NCBI GenBank assembly: GCA_910583765.1
Contig: CAJTYS010000004.1
Coordinates: 62,001-126,000 of the forward strand
Reading direction: 5' to 3'
DNA: 64,000 nucleotides
Source of the DNA: an uncultured Eubacteriales bacterium
Lineage (GTDB): Bacteria; Bacillota; Clostridia; Peptostreptococcales; Anaerovoracaceae
The notes under the pieces are model-generated. The model was not told where the DNA came from. It did not search any database and saw only the letters and a list, made by a program, of their open reading frames with translations. Below are positions 18,070 to 26,151 of this stretch, one piece after another. The translations under genes were made by a program, and so were the position numbers. The stretch's first letter is position 1, and every line of letters starts with the position of its first letter.

Positions 18070-18710
18070 CCTTTTACCCGCACTATGATTTCCTTTCCGT
18101 CCTCATAACCGTCCAGCGCTTTTACAGCTCCAGTGACTACGTTTTTCAGCGTTTCCTTGACAAATGGCACCATGGGGATCTCTACCCCATCGATAGTCAA
18201 GAGCACATCTGCTTCTTTCTTTTCCTTTGCAGTCGCCTTTTCGATCAAATCCGCCATTTTTTCTACCTCCTTTGTACAGTCAATGACCGGAAGTCCCTTC
18301 CAGGTGTCCAGTTCACTTGCAATGATGCCGGAAATCGCGATTACTCGGTCTGTCATGCGTTTTTCGATGTCTTCCGGCGTTCTTGCTGTCAGGATCACCG
18401 GACAGTCCGCACCGCCGTCTCCTTCTAAAATCACAAAATCCTCTTTGTAATATTTCAACACTGCTTTGATATCCATGGGCCTGGAAAACAAAATATCCGT
18501 TTCTTTCAGGCCCATGGCAGTCACTCGCTGAGCTCCAGCGCCTGTGTGTTTCCAAGTGTCTGTTCCAGGCTGGTCCATGGCAAACCCCTGGTAGTGAATG
18601 TCCTTTACAGTTCCTACACTGTAGCCTCGCTTTCGCAGTTCTTTGATCAGGGCTGTGACTGTCGTGGTCTTTCCAGTCTTGGAAAAGCCCTTTACCATGA
18701 TGATCCTCAC
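18066..18710 (-). CDS. mobB: MobB-like molybdopterin nucleotide adaptor GTPase
   Basis: The 214-residue protein opens with a P-loop (MVKGFSKTGKTTTVTALIKE), contains a Walker-B-like VILEGDGG segment, and matches MobB length plus a short tail. MobB binds GTP and helps attach or insert the nucleotide moiety of the molybdenum/tungsten pterin cofactor. The following aldehyde dehydrogenase overlaps it by 4 bp. Its place in the AOR operon suggests service to tungstopterin, though the molybdenum hydroxylase at 54-59 kb also needs a dinucleotide cofactor. Confidence 0.82.
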   Translation of the reverse strand: MRIIMVKGFSKTGKTTTVTALIKELRKRGYSVGTVKDIHYQGFAMDQPGTDTWKHTGAGAQRVTAMGLKETDILFSRPMDIKAVLKYYKEDFVILEGDGGADCPVILTARTPEDIEKRMTDRVIAISGIIASELDTWKGLPVIDCTKEVEKMADLIEKATAKEKKEADVLLTIDGVEIPMVPFVKETLKNVVTGAVKALDGYEDGKEIIVRVKG

Positions 18711-18822
18711 GTTGATTCCTCCTATGCGTCTCTATTTTCAGGGCGCTGATCTTCTAATTCTCATACAGATTCCATAATGAACAAAGAACTCTCCACGAAA
18801 GATGAAGAGCTCTCCTTTTTAC

Positions 18823-19509
18823 TCATAATTCAATAATATCGTATTCTTGTTCCAGCAAATCAATGGTCAGCAGTTTGTTCCGCAGAATGCCTGGTTTTCC
18901 AAGAAGCAGTTTCAGAGTCTCCGCCACCTCAATGGACGCGACCACTGCTGGCGTGAATGACGGGTTTCCCGTTTCCTGTTCAGCGCCTTTTTCAGCGCCT
19001 TCTGGGTAAAGCTGATCAAAGAGCTTGTCCCCTGGCATGATCACACCCACTTGCCCGTGCCACCCTGCGATGGCTCCATGAACTAACGGCAAACCCTTAC
19101 TGTGGCAATGCCGTTCCAAGAGCCGCCTGCTGCTGATATTGTCCAGCGCGTCGATGACCACATGACAGTCTTCTGTGATAATGGAATCCGCGTTTTCCTC
19201 TGTCAGGAAATGGTCTATGGCCTGGATTTCCACTTCTGAATTAATGCTCCGAACCCGCTTTTGGGCTGCCAGCGCTTTGCTTTGGCCCATCAAAGCTTCG
19301 GTGCTGAACAGTTGACGGTTCAAATTGCTGTGTTGAAAGACATCACCATCCACAGCGATAATCTGTCCGATCCCTAGTCTAGCCAGCTCTTCAATCACAT
19401 ATCCGCCTAAGCCGCCGCAGCCAATGACGCAGACTCGAAAATCCCTTAGACTGCGGTTTTCCTCAGGTGTCATGGTTCCCAAATTGCGCTGATATCGCTC
19501 CGCGAACAT
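18823..19509 (-). CDS. ThiF/MoeB/HesA-family adenylyltransferase (E1-like)
   Basis: The 228-residue protein has the E1 fold motifs: nucleotide loop CVIGCGGLGGYVIEELARLG, Asp of AVDGDVF, arginine finger region SNLNRQLFS, and DALDNISSRRLLE. It would adenylate the C-terminal GG of the MoaD-like protein encoded upstream. The two CxxC zinc pairs found in MoeB/ThiF are missing. Its ATG shares bases with the stop (TAATG) of the NlpC/P60 gene and uses the GGAG inside that gene's end. Confidence 0.88.
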   Translation of the reverse strand: MFAERYQRNLGTMTPEENRSLRDFRVCVIGCGGLGGYVIEELARLGIGQIIAVDGDVFQHSNLNRQLFSTEALMGQSKALAAQKRVRSINSEVEIQAIDHFLTEENADSIITEDCHVVIDALDNISSRRLLERHCHSKGLPLVHGAIAGWHGQVGVIMPGDKLFDQLYPEGAEKGAEQETGNPSFTPAVVASIEVAETLKLLLGKPGILRNKLLTIDLLEQEYDIIEL

Positions 19510-20786
19510 TATTTCACTAGTCTCCTTACACAAAGGATGTTCTTGTAAGTCGCTTTGCTGACTTTGATCCCTGTGCTTGGGGTGCTTGCATGTACGATTT
19601 TTCCCTTGCCAATATAAATAGCCACATGGCCGGAATAGCAGATTAAATCACCTGGCTTCGCGTTGCTGTAAGAAACTTTCTTTCCATAGGAACGCTGCGC
19701 GCTGGAAGAATGCGGCAGGGAAACGCCGAACTTCTTGAACACGCTCATGGTGAATCCAGAGCAGTCTGTTCCCTTTGTCAAGCTAGTCCCACCGTATACA
19801 TACGGATTGCCCACAAATTGCAGCGCATAGTCAACGACTGCCTGGCCAGAGCCACTCTTTGTCTCTGTTTTTTTATCAGAATCATCTTTGGACTTTGAAT
19901 CCTTATCGTCTTTTGATTTGGAATCAGAATCCTTGTCTTTTTCTTTTTTATCTTCGCTTTTCTGCGAATCATTAGACTTTTTCTGGTCCTTGTCTTTGTT
20001 TTCGTCGTCTTTTTTAGAGTCGCCGTCATCGTCCGCGGCTGGCTTCACCGCGCTGCTTTTCGCTGCTGACCGGTCCGCGTCATTGTCCGCTGTGGCTGTC
20101 GGCGCAGTAGGCGGTTCTGTCGCTGGTTCCGGTTCCTCGATCTCTTCCATCGTCCCTTCCTGGACGATCTTGTTCACTGGCTTTTCTTCGATGGCAGAAG
20201 AAAGGACTTCTTTGGAGACTTCCGCTCCATTCTCTTTCACCACCTGACTAACGATGGTCTTTTTGCCTTTTTTCCCTTCCTGAATGACTTTTGTTTCGCC
20301 TTTTGGAAGCTCGTCTGACTTTTCATACTCTGTTTTAAAATCAATGGCTTTGATGTCTGTGACCTGTTCCACGGTCCTGACTGTGACCACTGGCGCCTCT
20401 GTCTGATTGGCGGTCACCACTTCCGCTACCGCGTCTTCCGCGTCTGTCAGAGCCACTTTGTCCTCGCCCCGCTCCAGTTCCTTTTCAACCACTGTGATCT
20501 CCGGTGATAAGGTAGTGGATTCTGACTGCGTGTTGTCTGTGCTGTAGCTGTTTTTCACCTGCTCGATGATGTCCTGCCCATCCTTTTTGCTGGCCACCAC
20601 GAAGCTTTCATCATCTCCGATCTTTACTACCCAAGGCTGTTCTACTTTTATGCCGTCTTTTGATACCGCGTAAGGTTTCGTGAACTGCAAAAATGAACAG
20701 ATTCCCAGAATGATCACAACGATTCCCAAACCGATCATCGCAATGATCACGTTTCTCTCAAAATTACTTACTTTTCGTACTTTCAT
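19509..20786 (-). CDS. Membrane-anchored G5 and NlpC/P60 cell-wall hydrolase
   Basis: The 425-residue protein has a short basic start, one membrane helix (about 14-36) and a G5 domain around residues 135-215 (VRTVEQVTDIKAIDFKTEYE, VIQEGKKGKKTI). A long low-complexity Lys/Asp/Ser spacer (about 235-315) leads to a C-terminal NlpC/P60 peptidase. The catalytic residues are Cys in GTDCSGFTM, His in YSGHVAIYIG and a further polar residue near KIVHASTP. It should cleave peptidoglycan stem peptides outside the membrane. It oddly sits inside the AOR cofactor operon, coupled to the ThiF-like gene. Confidence 0.9.
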   Translation of the reverse strand: MKVRKVSNFERNVIIAMIGLGIVVIILGICSFLQFTKPYAVSKDGIKVEQPWVVKIGDDESFVVASKKDGQDIIEQVKNSYSTDNTQSESTTLSPEITVVEKELERGEDKVALTDAEDAVAEVVTANQTEAPVVTVRTVEQVTDIKAIDFKTEYEKSDELPKGETKVIQEGKKGKKTIVSQVVKENGAEVSKEVLSSAIEEKPVNKIVQEGTMEEIEEPEPATEPPTAPTATADNDADRSAAKSSAVKPAADDDGDSKKDDENKDKDQKKSNDSQKSEDKKEKDKDSDSKSKDDKDSKSKDDSDKKTETKSGSGQAVVDYALQFVGNPYVYGGTSLTKGTDCSGFTMSVFKKFGVSLPHSSSAQRSYGKKVSYSNAKPGDLICYSGHVAIYIGKGKIVHASTPSTGIKVSKATYKNILCVRRLVK

Positions 20787-20847
20787 AATGATCCGATTTC
20801 CCTTGTACTAATTTTCCCCAGCAATAACGACCTCACTGATCGGTCAC

Positions 20848-21087
20848 TCAGCCTCCTGATATGCGAGACCATGCTTTCAGCTCATCTCCCGGTGACAGCT
20901 TATCATCGATCATTACCCGCATGCCATTTACTGCCACAAACCCAAAGTTTGGGATTTCTTTGTAATTGATCCCCACGGCCCGCAACGCTTCATCGCAGGT
21001 GCAGTGATCCGGCACTTCTACCTTTCGTTCCTTGTCCGGTCCGAAGAGCTTTTTTAGGGTGCCTCTCAGTGTGATTGTAATCTCCAT
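20848..21087 (-). CDS. MoaD/ThiS-family sulfur carrier
   Basis: The 79-residue beta-grasp protein starts MEITITLRGTLKKLFG and ends with the ISGG tail, the diglycine that is adenylated and thiocarboxylated. It supplies sulfur for the dithiolene of molybdopterin or tungstopterin. It lies between the AOR gene and the ThiF-like activating enzyme gene. AOR-linked MoaD-like proteins are a known arrangement, so tungstopterin synthesis is the likely role. A terminator separates it from AOR, suggesting lower expression. Confidence 0.9.
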   Translation of the reverse strand: MEITITLRGTLKKLFGPDKERKVEVPDHCTCDEALRAVGINYKEIPNFGFVAVNGMRVMIDDKLSPGDELKAWSRISGG

Positions 21088-21102
21088 AGTACCTTCCTTT
21101 TG

Positions 21103-21140
21103 AAAAAGAGTGTCAGGGCTGATGCCCGAACACTCTTTTA
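21103..21140 (-). terminator. Attenuating terminator between AOR and MoaD-like gene
   Basis: The minus strand reads AAAAGAGTGT, an inner GGGC-ATCA-GCCC tip, then ACACTCTTTTTC, a strong hairpin followed by U residues. As the genes on both sides run in the same direction, it probably reduces read-through from the abundant enzyme gene into the cofactor genes. A TATAAT on the minus strand at 21140-21145 might allow separate initiation. Confidence 0.75.
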
Positions 21141-21193
21141 TTATACATCATTTTTGCTTGGGCAAAAAGCCCCTAATTTTAAAATTTTCTGTA

Positions 21194-22963
21194 TTACAGT
21201 AAGGATGCTACCAGATCATCTGGCATGATGCCGTTTTCATCCCAGCCCATTACTTGGTAATACTGGCTCAGCATGTCATCGAACACTTCCGGCGGAATGA
21301 CCTGACCTTTTGCCGGGCCGCTCTTCAATGCTTCTGTCACTACCCGCTTTGGCACGGTGTCGTGGCTTCTGTTAAAGCCTTCTCTCTGGTTGAACGCACG
21401 GCCGATGTTGATGACTCTGCGGCCAATGGTGCTCATGTCCTCTGACGTCCATGTTTCACCTGTGACAATGGTCAGCAGCTCTGCCATGATGTCATAGTCA
21501 ATGGTCCCCCAGAAGTCGCAGATGCACAGGGAGAACTTGATGGCATTGAATTCTGCCAGGTTGTAAACGAGCTGACCTTTGTTTTCACCAGTGTATGGAG
21601 GCACGGATGCCGCGAACACTTCTTCGTTTGGCGCATAGGATCTCATGTGGCAGGCGCCTCTGTCGGAAACCGCATAAGACACGGACATGGCCCAAGAGCC
21701 GCGTGGTTCGTACTGTGGATACTCCAATCCTTTTACCTGCATAGCGAACTCTGTTCCTCCGAATTTTTCGGAAGCCCGCTTTGTTCCCAGTGCCAGGTCT
21801 TTGCCAACACCTTCGTTTTTCGCCATCAGCTTCAGATATTCGATCATCTTGTCAGCTTCACCGAATTTGATACCAAAGTCGTGGATGCCCTTTTCTGTCA
21901 TTTCCATGGCCCAGATGATGGTGTCTCCAGCACTGATGGTATCCAGTCCCATGTCATCTGCCACTTGGTTGAACTTGACGATCTTTTCTGGGTCTCTCAC
22001 GCCTGCGTTCGGTCCTGCCACGGAAATGGACTCGTACTCTGGTCCTTCACAAATCGCGTCTCCGATCTGCAGGAAGTTGCCGCAGCCAAGACCGCAGCTG
22101 CCGCAGCCTCTTTTTCCGACTCTGTGCTGTTTCAGCACGTCGCCGTTATATTCTGTCCACTTTTCATCAGTGGTGTCAGAGAAGTTTTTCCACGGAAGGA
22201 TTCCCCCGTCATTGCAGGCTTCCAGGAACGCGGTCGTACCGTCATCATAGATGAACTGATTGTCTTCTGTGACAACGCTTTCTCTGAGCAGTTCCATGAT
22301 CCGGTTGGTGGTGTTTTCAATGTCATTGACTTTCACGCCGCCTGTTCCCCGAATGACAATGGCTTTCATGTTCTTGGATCCCATGACAGCGCCAATGCCG
22401 CCTCTTCCTGCCTGTCTGTAGTAGTCAGAGTTGATGCAGGACATGATGCACAGGTTTTCTCCTGCCGGTCCGATGGTCATGATGCTGTATTCTGTTCCAT
22501 ATTCCTTGGCCAGGATGCTTTCTGCTTCGTGTGAACCCAGTCCCCACAGGTGGGAAGCATCCATAAAACGGATTTTACCGTCATCGATGAGTATGTATCC
22601 TGGTTCACTGAGTTTTCCTTCAAAGATTACCATGTCGTAACCAGCGTATTTCAGACGAATCCCCACATGACCGCCAATGGAGCAGTCGTTCATGGTTCCT
22701 GTTGCCGGAGATTTCGCTGCCACGGAAAGCTTTCCTGAGCATGGAACAGGTGTGCCTGTCAGCGGTCCTGTTGTCAGGAACAGTTTGTTTTCTGGTCCCA
22801 GCGGATCAATCCCTGGTTCCAGCTCTTCATACATGTAACGAATGGCTAAACCTTTGGAACCTACGTATTTTTTAGCGAAATCCATACGCAGCGGCTCAAA
22901 GGACGCGCCCTTTTTCGTCAGATCGATTCTTAAGACTTTATTCTGATATCCAAGCATTGTCAT
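21194..22963 (-). CDS. aor: Aldehyde:ferredoxin oxidoreductase (tungsten enzyme)
   Basis: The 589-residue enzyme has AOR family domains from the N-terminus (KYVGSKGLAIRYMYEELEPG, LFLTTGPLTGTPVPCSGK, ACHMRSYAP). The [4Fe-4S] cluster is bound by CGSCGLGC plus a distant Cys in IKFSLCICDFWG. It holds a tungsten bis-pterin and oxidises aldehydes to carboxylic acids with ferredoxin, or reduces acids when reductant is abundant. It follows the ferredoxin gene by 15 bp. The tungstate importer at 42.5-44.9 kb and the pterin genes just downstream support tungsten use. Confidence 0.95.
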   Translation of the reverse strand: MTMLGYQNKVLRIDLTKKGASFEPLRMDFAKKYVGSKGLAIRYMYEELEPGIDPLGPENKLFLTTGPLTGTPVPCSGKLSVAAKSPATGTMNDCSIGGHVGIRLKYAGYDMVIFEGKLSEPGYILIDDGKIRFMDASHLWGLGSHEAESILAKEYGTEYSIMTIGPAGENLCIMSCINSDYYRQAGRGGIGAVMGSKNMKAIVIRGTGGVKVNDIENTTNRIMELLRESVVTEDNQFIYDDGTTAFLEACNDGGILPWKNFSDTTDEKWTEYNGDVLKQHRVGKRGCGSCGLGCGNFLQIGDAICEGPEYESISVAGPNAGVRDPEKIVKFNQVADDMGLDTISAGDTIIWAMEMTEKGIHDFGIKFGEADKMIEYLKLMAKNEGVGKDLALGTKRASEKFGGTEFAMQVKGLEYPQYEPRGSWAMSVSYAVSDRGACHMRSYAPNEEVFAASVPPYTGENKGQLVYNLAEFNAIKFSLCICDFWGTIDYDIMAELLTIVTGETWTSEDMSTIGRRVINIGRAFNQREGFNRSHDTVPKRVVTEALKSGPAKGQVIPPEVFDDMLSQYYQVMGWDENGIMPDDLVASLL

Positions 22964-22978
22964 ATTGATCTCCCCCTC

Positions 22979-23365
22979 CTATTCAAACGTCAGCGCGTTC
23001 TGCGGACATGTTTTCACGCAAGTCGGGTCGCCTTTGCAGGTATCGCAGATATACGCTTTTTCATCTCTGATTTTTACTACATGTTTTGGACATTTGTCAG
23101 CACACGCGCCGCAGCCGATGCATACGTCCATGTCCACCTGTATGTATTCGCCGATCTTGATCGCGTCCACTGGGCACGCTTTCGCGCACATGCCGCACAA
23201 AATGCAGAAATGGTCGTTGTACTTGAGATTGCCGTTGTCATAGTAAGTCTCTATGGCAATCCTCGCTTTGGAAGGGACATATTCGCCTTCCTTCATGGCT
23301 GAACAGACCTGCGCGCACAGCTGGCAGCCAATACATTTTTCCTTGGCAAACTTCAGTCTTTTCAT
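22979..23365 (-). CDS. Polyferredoxin, AOR electron-transfer subunit
   Basis: The 128-residue iron-sulfur protein has four cysteine clusters: CIGCQLCAQVC (residue 11 on), CILCGMCAKACP, CIGCGACADKCP and CDTCKGDPTCVKTCP. It resembles the HycB/AorB-like ferredoxin subunits that pass electrons between AOR and ferredoxin or other partners. It is first in the operon and is preceded by a structured 400-nt leader ending in a terminator, so it is the gene whose transcription that leader gates. Confidence 0.93.
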   Translation of the reverse strand: MKRLKFAKEKCIGCQLCAQVCSAMKEGEYVPSKARIAIETYYDNGNLKYNDHFCILCGMCAKACPVDAIKIGEYIQVDMDVCIGCGACADKCPKHVVKIRDEKAYICDTCKGDPTCVKTCPQNALTFE

Positions 23366-23419
23366 TTACTTCTCTCCTTTTTTCACTAATCGCACGAACC
23401 TTACTTTTTCTTACGTAAC

Positions 23420-23541
23420 AAAAAAGCAAAGTAAAGCCGTGGCTGCCTTAGCAGCCGTTAGACTCTCCTTTGCACAATGGCAGGCAATAAAATCGCTCTT
23501 ATTACCCTGACGTCTCCGCCGGCACAGGGTGTCATGCGGAG
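23420..23541 (-). ncRNA. Candidate Moco/Tuco riboswitch with terminator
   Basis: On the minus strand CTCCGC (23536-23541) pairs with GCGGAG (23514-23519). The loop bases ACCCTG (23525-23530) pair with CAGGGT (23504-23509), an H-type pseudoknot. Downstream, GCAAAG (23468-23473) pairs with CTTTGC (23426-23431) around an inner GGCTGC-TAAG-GCAGCC hairpin, and TTTTTT follows at once (23420-23425), giving an intrinsic terminator 55 nt before the ferredoxin start. Molybdenum and tungsten cofactor riboswitches are known before AOR and cofactor genes; I assign the class from context and structure, not from an alignment. Confidence 0.5.
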
Positions 23542-23571
23542 ATTCGGAGTTATTTGCTTGTTCAGATTTGA

Positions 23572-23775
23572 AATCTGATGCATTCATTATACCATGGATT
23601 TCCTTTGAAAATACAATGGGATCCATGATTCAATGAATACTTCCTTACGGCAACGCCATTTCAATCTGATGTATTCATTATACTGCGAATCTCCTTTGAA
23701 AATAAAATCTAAATTCGCAATTCAATGAATACTTCCTTGCGGCAACGCCGTTTCAATCTGATGTATTCATTATAC
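23572..23775 (-). repeat. Tandem 91-92 bp structured repeats in the AOR leader
   Basis: Two full units (23572-23662, 23663-23754) and a 21-bp third start (23755-23775) lie in the leader. Each unit has a 9-bp stem AATGAATAC/GTATTCATT (23632-23640 with 23671-23679; 23724-23732 with 23763-23771). Inside its loop is a small GGC-N3-GCC hairpin. A second 7-bp stem follows: CATGGAT/ATCCATG (23593-23599, 23621-23627) in unit 1 and TGCGAAT/ATTCGCA (23684-23690, 23713-23719) in unit 2. Four base pairs of this stem changed in step. Confidence 0.85.
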
Positions 23776-23798
23776 ATTAGCCCGTTGCGCTTTGTCAA
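23769..23798 (-). promoter_or_regulatory. Sigma-A promoter of the ferredoxin-AOR operon
   Basis: Consensus TTGACA (23793-23798) and TATAAT (23769-23774) are separated by 18 bp on the minus strand. Transcription would begin near 23762, giving a leader of about 395 nt. The TATAAT is part of the repeat unit and recurs at 23677-23682 and 23586-23591, but only this copy has a good -35 box. Confidence 0.75.
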
Positions 23799-23853
23799 TT
23801 CTTTATCAATTCCTTTTTCCACCGGAATTGGTATGAAATCAACGCGACTACTC

Positions 23854-25041
23854 TTACAACCCGTATTCTGCCGCTAGTTTCTTGAATCCTGGCAGGGAGT
23901 TGACAATGGTTTCATAGGAAACGCAGTAAGCCAGCCTGACGTATCCTGGTCCGGCGAAGGCGCTGCCCGGCACCATGAGGATATTGTATTTCTTCGCTGC
24001 CTGGCAGAATTCTTCTTCCTTTTCCACCGGCGATTTCACAAAGAGATAAAACGCGCCCTGAGGCATGACGCAGGAAAAGCCGCATTCTGTCAGCCCTTCA
24101 TAAAGAGCCTTCCTATTTTTATCATAGTAATCCAGATCCACTTTCGCGTCCACGCATTTGGCGATCACTTTTTGCTGCAAAGATGGGGCGTTGACACAGC
24201 CGATGATCCGATTGGCGTTGGACGCAGTGTCAAAGACCAGTTCGCTTTCTTCCAGTTCATCAGGGATCACCAGATAGCCGATCCGTTCCCCTGGCAGGGA
24301 CAAGGACTTGCTGTAGGAATAGGCCACAATGGTGTTGGCATAATACTTTGTCACATAAGGCACCTGGACGCCATCATAGGCCAGCTCCCGATAAGGTTCG
24401 TCCGCGATGATGAAAATGGTCCGCCCCAGTTCCTTCTGCTTTTTCTCTAAAACAGCAGCAATGCCCTTGATGGTTTCTTCCGAGTAAACCACGCCCGTTG
24501 GGTTATGAGGCGAGTTGACGAGAACGACCCTGGTTTTGTCCGTGATACAGGCTTCAAAAGCAGCCAGATCAGGCTGGAATGTGGTTTTGTCCGTTTCTGC
24601 CTGCACCACCACGCCATCGAAATTATTCACGTACCAATTGTATTCCAGGAAATATGGCTTGAAGATCACCACTTCTTCCCCTGGGTTGAGAATGGTTTTC
24701 AGGGCAACGTTCAGGCCGCTGGCCGCGCCCACTGTCATGAGGATATTTTTCGCGGAAAAAGCCGTTCCCTGGGTTTTATTGATGTGTTCTGCTATGGTCT
24801 GCCGCACATCTTCAAAGCCCGCGTTGCTCATATATCCATGCAGGATCAAATCCGGCTCTTCATCTACAATGTCTTTGATCGCTTTGTTCACTTCCGGCGG
24901 CGTAGGCGCGTCTGGGTTTCCCAGGCTAAAATCAAACACATTTTCCCTGCCGTATTTTGCCCGCATTTTCGCTCCTTCTTCAAACATGGTGCGAATGGCG
25001 GAGTTGTTTTCCATCAAGGGTTTCATTTTTTCTGAAATCAT
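23854..25041 (-). CDS. PLP-dependent aminotransferase (class I/II)
   Basis: The 395-residue fold-type I aminotransferase shows VFDFSLGNPDAPTPPEVNK, LVNSPHNPTGVVYSEE, the Asp-containing FIIADEPYRELAYDG and the PLP-binding Lys in SYSKSLSLPGERIGYL, with a C-terminal Arg in GPGYVRLAYCVS. It transfers amino groups between an amino acid (Ala, Asp or aromatic) and 2-oxoglutarate or pyruvate. It ends an operon with glutamine synthetase, SerRS and an ornithine-cyclodeaminase-like protein, which suggests nitrogen metabolism. Confidence 0.9.
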   Translation of the reverse strand: MISEKMKPLMENNSAIRTMFEEGAKMRAKYGRENVFDFSLGNPDAPTPPEVNKAIKDIVDEEPDLILHGYMSNAGFEDVRQTIAEHINKTQGTAFSAKNILMTVGAASGLNVALKTILNPGEEVVIFKPYFLEYNWYVNNFDGVVVQAETDKTTFQPDLAAFEACITDKTRVVLVNSPHNPTGVVYSEETIKGIAAVLEKKQKELGRTIFIIADEPYRELAYDGVQVPYVTKYYANTIVAYSYSKSLSLPGERIGYLVIPDELEESELVFDTASNANRIIGCVNAPSLQQKVIAKCVDAKVDLDYYDKNRKALYEGLTECGFSCVMPQGAFYLFVKSPVEKEEEFCQAAKKYNILMVPGSAFAGPGYVRLAYCVSYETIVNSLPGFKKLAAEYGL

Positions 25042-25053
25042 TTTTATTTCCTC

Positions 25054-26142
25054 CTACAAGTTCAGGCCTTTGGCCAGGTTGCAGACAAAGTCCTGCACAT
25101 TGGTGACAATGCCTCTGGCAGCTAAACTGCCTCTGTCTCCTAGTTTGTTCACCGCAAACTCAGAAGTGTCGATGGTGTAAAAGTAGATCTGCCGAATGGT
25201 GCCATCTTCCATGACTCTGTAATTCGGCGTCATGTTTCCTGTTGCGATGGTATGGAGCACAGTCGCCATGCCAATGACTGTGGTAGCCTTGCGTACATGG
25301 CTCCTTACTGCGTCCTGTCCCACATAAGTATGTTCGTACACCTCGGGCAGCGGCCCGTCATCCCGCAAAGAACCGTTGAGCACATAGGGAACCCCATGCT
25401 TCACGCAGCTGTACATGATACCTTCCTCAATTCCTTCCTTTTCCAGAAAAGCGGGAATGGATCCGTGCAGGTTGACCTTATTGATGGTGTCAATATGATT
25501 GTAATGCCCGTTAAAATGCGGCCGCTGGGTCCTGATATCCTGGCCCAAGGCTGTTCCTAACAGGCTGGCTTCCAGGTCGTGAGTGGCCAGCGCGTTTCCT
25601 GCCAGCAGCGCGTTCACATAGCCTTCTGCGATCAGCTTTGAAAACGCAGACCGTGCCTCTGCGTCAAAGGCGCAGGCAGGTCCAAGGACCCACACGATAT
25701 AGCCGTTCTTTCTTTCATGCCGCAGCAAGTCATAAAGCTGTTCATAATCATAGGAAAAAGCGGTTTCTCTGCTGCGGCTCTGACGGAAAGAAAAGGGCGC
25801 GTCTTTGTTTTCGTCCCTAGCAAAGCAGTCCGCATGGACATAAATCCCGTCTTCACAGTCTTCTGTTCTGCCCACCACGATCCGGTCTCCCTGCTTCACG
25901 TTTCGGAATTCCCGCACATGGATCTTTCCATTTTCATAGACAGCCACGCAGTCCATCCTGGAATCCTCGGCCAAGAGCCAGTTTCCATCGATTTTAAAAT
26001 ACTCTGGAAAAATCGAGGTGGCGTGAAATCCTTCAGGCGCGGTCATGTCTTTTGGCGCGAACTGGAGCCGCGCGTCCGGCGCTTTGGTGAATTTCTCTAT
26101 ACTAAAATCAGGTTCTATATATTGTCGTAATTGAAAACTCAT
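25054..26142 (-). CDS. TIGR00300 / archaeal-type ornithine cyclodeaminase-like protein
   Basis: The 362-residue protein has an N-terminal LOR/SDH region (about 1-100; REFRNVKQGDRIVVGRTE). A Rossmann-type C-terminal part follows, with LLAGNALATHDLEASLLGT, MYSCVKHGVPYVLNGSLRDD and ATVLHTIATGNMTPNY. These motifs match the family of archaeal ornithine cyclodeaminase and the C-terminal half of cyanobacterial AgrE/ArgZ. The arginine dihydrolase domain of AgrE is absent. If active it would turn ornithine into proline and ammonia using NAD as bound cofactor. AAGGAG precedes the ATG. Confidence 0.72.
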   Translation of the reverse strand: MSFQLRQYIEPDFSIEKFTKAPDARLQFAPKDMTAPEGFHATSIFPEYFKIDGNWLLAEDSRMDCVAVYENGKIHVREFRNVKQGDRIVVGRTEDCEDGIYVHADCFARDENKDAPFSFRQSRSRETAFSYDYEQLYDLLRHERKNGYIVWVLGPACAFDAEARSAFSKLIAEGYVNALLAGNALATHDLEASLLGTALGQDIRTQRPHFNGHYNHIDTINKVNLHGSIPAFLEKEGIEEGIMYSCVKHGVPYVLNGSLRDDGPLPEVYEHTYVGQDAVRSHVRKATTVIGMATVLHTIATGNMTPNYRVMEDGTIRQIYFYTIDTSEFAVNKLGDRGSLAARGIVTNVQDFVCNLAKGLNL

Positions 26143-26151
26143 TTTTTCTCC

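Noticed and set aside
23411..23626. 71-codon minus-strand open frame across the AOR leader
   Set aside because: It runs through the pseudoknot and terminator, its first ATGs lack a good ribosome site, and its arginine-rich sequence is explained by the structured RNA.
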